Source: Formosa agariphila KMM 3901 (GTDB taxonomy: Bacteria; Bacteroidota; Bacteroidia; Flavobacteriales; Flavobacteriaceae). From it: a stretch of DNA of 64,000 nucleotides. Position numbers and translations under genes: made by a program. The DNA lies in NCBI RefSeq assembly GCF_000723205.1, contig NZ_HG315671.1, forward strand, positions 3,422,001 through 3,486,000, given 5' to 3'. Below the pieces are notes generated by a model that was not told the DNA's origin, searched no databases, and was given only the letters and a program-made list of their open reading frames with translations. Shown one piece after another: positions 61,452-64,000 of the stretch; the first letter of the stretch is position 1; each line of letters begins with the position of its first letter.

Positions 61452-63644
61452 ATGAAGAAAATTTACTATTTATTATTAGTCTTTTTATTAACTATAACAC
61501 ATTCGTCCTTTGGGCAGGAAATTACTGTTGCCACTCAAAGTTTTGAAGGTGTTGGAAATTGGGATTTAAATGAGATTCCAGACACAGGAACAACTCAAAA
61601 CAATGTAATTTGGGGAAAAGTTTCAAGTCTAAGTACTTTAGTGCCGTCTGCAGGCAATCAATTTTGGGGGCTTAAAAATCCACTTACTAATCCTAATAAT
61701 TCAGTTTACACCCTTGCATATGAATCTTTAGCAATTGACGAATATGAGGATGTGAAAATTTCTTTTGATTACATGTACGAAAGTACTTCTAGTATATTTC
61801 CTTCAACTTACGCTACTTTAAATATTGACGATACTGTTTATTATATAGTTTTACAATTTTCAGGTAATACTGGTTCAAATTCTATTACTATAGATTTAAA
61901 TGATTATCCTGCTCACCCAAATCCAACTAATGTTTCCTTATCTATTGTTGTAAATTATAATATAGGACCACCTCCATTCGGAAACGCTAGTAATTTATAT
62001 ACAAATGTTAATCTAGGTTTTGATAATTTCAAAGTTAAAGGTAGCATTACTGGATTCACAGGATTCATCTATGACAACGGATGGATGAATGGCACTCCAG
62101 AAGACTCTAATGCCTCACAAGCTAAAGATGCTATTATTGTAGCTGGAAATTATGAATTCACTGGAATTACTAGAGTTAAAAGTTTGACTATTTCAGGGAC
62201 GGGAAGTGCTACGGTTGCAGAAAACGCAACATTATATATAGCTAATGATTTACTAGTCGATGATAACTTAATAGTAAACTCTACAAGTAATTCTTATGGA
62301 AGTCTATATGTTAACGGTTCTTCAACAGGTAGTATGACTTATAATTTATGGGTTAAAGAATATGATACTAATGACCTAGTCACTGCTCCAGTTTATGGAG
62401 AAGATTTCGGTACATTTGCTTCAAGAAACGAAACTAAATTAGCAACGAGTGGATCAAATTCACGAGTAAAAGAATTTGGTCCTTTCATTAAAAACCCAGG
62501 AGTTTATTTAAAATGGGATTCATTAAATGAGAAAGATGAAATATTAGAAACAGCAGAAGGATATAGAGCTGCTACGAAAACCACTAGCGACAATATATTA
62601 TCTTTTAAGGGCCTAAATCACACTACTAATTATAATAAATCCGTTGAACATGCTCCTGCTGGAGCAGCTTCTCAATGGAATTTAATTGGTAACCCGTACA
62701 CAACTTACCTAAATATCCCTGAATTTGTTAACTATAACAAATCAAAAATGGAGAATGGTAAAGGTGGGGTTTATGCGTATAATGGAACGAACTGGACTGT
62801 ATATAATGAAAGTAGCACGACACATATGGCGCCAGGCCAAGGGTTCTATATCGCTACACAATTAACTAGTACCACGATGAATTTCATTAGAGGAATGAGA
62901 GAAGTTCAAGGAGGAGACGATTTTATAGCAGGAAGAACTACTGCGCCATCTCTTCTAACTTTAAATTTATCTACTTCGGCAGAAGAAAAACATAGTACCG
63001 AAATCTATTTTAACGACGAGACTACACTTGGATTAGACCAGGGATTTGACTCTAGTATCTTTGGTAATAATGCTTCTGGATTTACAATGTTTACACAATT
63101 AGTAGAATCAAATCCTAGTTATAAATTAGCAATTCAAACTATGCCAAATACGGCCTTAGACAACGAAGGGACTGCTATACCTTTAGGTATTATAGCTCCA
63201 AAAGGACAGCAAATTACTATTGATATTAAAGAAAATACTTTAAATAGCACGGCAACTATTATACTTGAAGATACTAAAACAAACACTTGGACGACATTAA
63301 CAGATAAGGCATATGTTTTTACTGCAGAAGAAAGCTTAAATGGTTTAGGGCGTTTTATATTACATGTTTCTGATGCTAATAGATTAAGTATAGTAGAAAA
63401 AAACACATTAGAATCTTTACAATTTTTCACAGGAAATAAGAGTATTAAAATAAAAGGTAATCTAGAAAAGAACACAAAAATAATCGTATACGATATTCAA
63501 GGTAGACAAATAAACAATTCTGTTTTATCCAATTCGGTAAACGAATACACTATTAACGCTAACAATTACAGTAGCGGGATATATATTGTGAAAGTTGAAA
63601 ATCAAGTTGGAAACCGAACTACCAAACGTGTTATTTTAAAATAA
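61452..63644 (+). CDS. Type IX secretion cargo protein
   Basis: The 730-residue protein begins with a signal peptide (MKKIYYLLLVFLLTITHSSF, cut near FGQ) and ends with a type A sorting domain: IIVYDIQGRQI, then a YSSGIYIVKVE strand and a KRVILK end. The middle has a lectin- or jelly-roll-like N-terminal part (FEGVGNWDLNEIPDTG) and a beta-helix-like stretch that repeats short strands (YEFTGITRVKSLTISG). It is likely placed on the outer surface or released. No enzyme residues are seen. An ATG at 61428 is the alternative start. Confidence 0.88.
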   Translation: MKKIYYLLLVFLLTITHSSFGQEITVATQSFEGVGNWDLNEIPDTGTTQNNVIWGKVSSLSTLVPSAGNQFWGLKNPLTNPNNSVYTLAYESLAIDEYEDVKISFDYMYESTSSIFPSTYATLNIDDTVYYIVLQFSGNTGSNSITIDLNDYPAHPNPTNVSLSIVVNYNIGPPPFGNASNLYTNVNLGFDNFKVKGSITGFTGFIYDNGWMNGTPEDSNASQAKDAIIVAGNYEFTGITRVKSLTISGTGSATVAENATLYIANDLLVDDNLIVNSTSNSYGSLYVNGSSTGSMTYNLWVKEYDTNDLVTAPVYGEDFGTFASRNETKLATSGSNSRVKEFGPFIKNPGVYLKWDSLNEKDEILETAEGYRAATKTTSDNILSFKGLNHTTNYNKSVEHAPAGAASQWNLIGNPYTTYLNIPEFVNYNKSKMENGKGGVYAYNGTNWTVYNESSTTHMAPGQGFYIATQLTSTTMNFIRGMREVQGGDDFIAGRTTAPSLLTLNLSTSAEEKHSTEIYFNDETTLGLDQGFDSSIFGNNASGFTMFTQLVESNPSYKLAIQTMPNTALDNEGTAIPLGIIAPKGQQITIDIKENTLNSTATIILEDTKTNTWTTLTDKAYVFTAEESLNGLGRFILHVSDANRLSIVEKNTLESLQFFTGNKSIKIKGNLEKNTKIIVYDIQGRQINNSVLSNSVNEYTINANNYSSGIYIVKVENQVGNRTTKRVILK

Positions 63645-63669
63645 CATTTTGAATACAAAAAACTTAATT

Positions 63670-63677
63670 TATATTTG
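63670..63677 (+). promoter_or_regulatory. Candidate promoter -7 box (TATATTTG), near-leaderless
   Basis: TATATTTGC lies only 4 nt before the ATG at 63682. If used, transcription would start at or next to the start codon, giving an almost leaderless mRNA. Confidence 0.4.
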
Positions 63678-63681
63678 CACT

Positions 63682-63948
63682 ATGAAAAAGGAAAATAAAA
63701 ATACAGAAATAACTCGTAAAGAAGCCTTAAAAAAAATGGGGAAATACGCTGCGTTCACCGCTGTTGGGACATTTGCAGTACTAAGTCCTTTACGTGCTAA
63801 CGATAGAAGTACCCCAATTAATCCTGGAGGTGATGGTCAAGCGGGTGGCAATGAAGACACCGGTGTAAATATTAACCCTTCAGCTACTCAGCAAAATTCT
63901 TTCGAAGAAACACAAGTGGGCAATACTTCAGTAAAAAGTAACTTCTAA
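63682..63948 (+). CDS. Small exported protein with Tat-like signal
   Basis: The 88-residue protein begins MKKENKNTEITRKEALKKMG and has a hydrophobic stretch KYAAFTAVGTFAVLSPLRA. The TRKEALKK segment before it is a weakened twin-arginine pattern (R-K in place of R-R), so export by Tat is likely but not sure. The mature part of about 45 residues is Gly/Asn/Thr-rich and looks unfolded. Such small genes often follow a type IX cargo gene in Flavobacteria. An upstream TTG at 63649 is an unlikely start. Confidence 0.65.
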   Translation: MKKENKNTEITRKEALKKMGKYAAFTAVGTFAVLSPLRANDRSTPINPGGDGQAGGNEDTGVNINPSATQQNSFEETQVGNTSVKSNF

Positions 63949-64000
63949 TTGCAAGTTAAATTTGCTTATAAATACTTTAAATCTGTTAGTGACTATGTGA
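63949..64000. other. Window end without a gene
   Basis: The last 52 bp are AT-rich. No start codon with a clear frame and no terminator can be confirmed before the window ends. Confidence 0.4.

Overview
The window comes from an AT-rich genome of the phylum Bacteroidota, most likely a marine member of the Flavobacteriaceae. The evidence is the TAnnTTTG promoter boxes, the A-rich leaders instead of strong Shine-Dalgarno sites, frequent TTG starts, a type IX secretion cargo protein with a C-terminal sorting domain, and flavobacterial-type capsule genes. No rRNA, tRNA, insertion sequence or CRISPR array was seen.

Region 1 (1 to about 18.85 kb) is the right-hand part of a Mu-like transposable prophage; the other end lies left of the window. 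The + strand carries a head module: large terminase, a gp36-like protein, a DUF935 portal, a Mu-F/SPP1-gp7-type head protein with a toxin-nuclease-like tail, a gpG-like morphogenesis protein and a tail-terminator-like protein. It ends at a strong bidirectional terminator. Facing it on the - strand is the early operon, read leftwards from about 17.66 kb: a Ner/Cro-like HTH protein, a MuA-type DDE transposase, a MuB-type ATPase, a RecA-like ATPase, a DUF3164-like protein, a GemA/gp16-like protein and about fifteen small genes. A LexA-type repressor is divergent from it. Inside the early operon, on the opposite strand (7.2-9.2 kb), sits an accessory cassette: two related tiny genes and a soluble plus four-helix membrane protein pair that resembles lambda RexA/RexB in size, order and topology.

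Region 2 (19.0-22.4 kb) is chromosomal: rhlE with a VF530-family gene behind it on the - strand, and hemN on the + strand.

Region 3 (22.4-59.5 kb) is one long - strand surface polysaccharide locus. It starts from a promoter box near 59.44 kb, has a leader of about 340 nt and ends at a 16-bp terminator near 22.4 kb. Sugar-nucleotide genes come first (UDP-HexNAcA, UDP-HexNAc epimerase, GDP-fucose, UDP-GlcA, UDP-GalA), then a Wzm/Wzt ABC exporter. About fifteen glycosyltransferases follow, mixed with three sulfotransferase-like genes, a pyruvyltransferase, acyl- and acetyltransferases, a polymerase-like membrane protein and UDP-xylose synthase. A WecA-like initiator, Wza and Wzc close the locus. 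The gene set predicts an acidic, probably sulfated, pyruvylated and acylated glycan.

Region 4 (59.5-64 kb) holds a winged-helix regulator, an MtfA-like metallopeptidase, a type IX secreted protein and a small protein with a Tat-like N-terminus.
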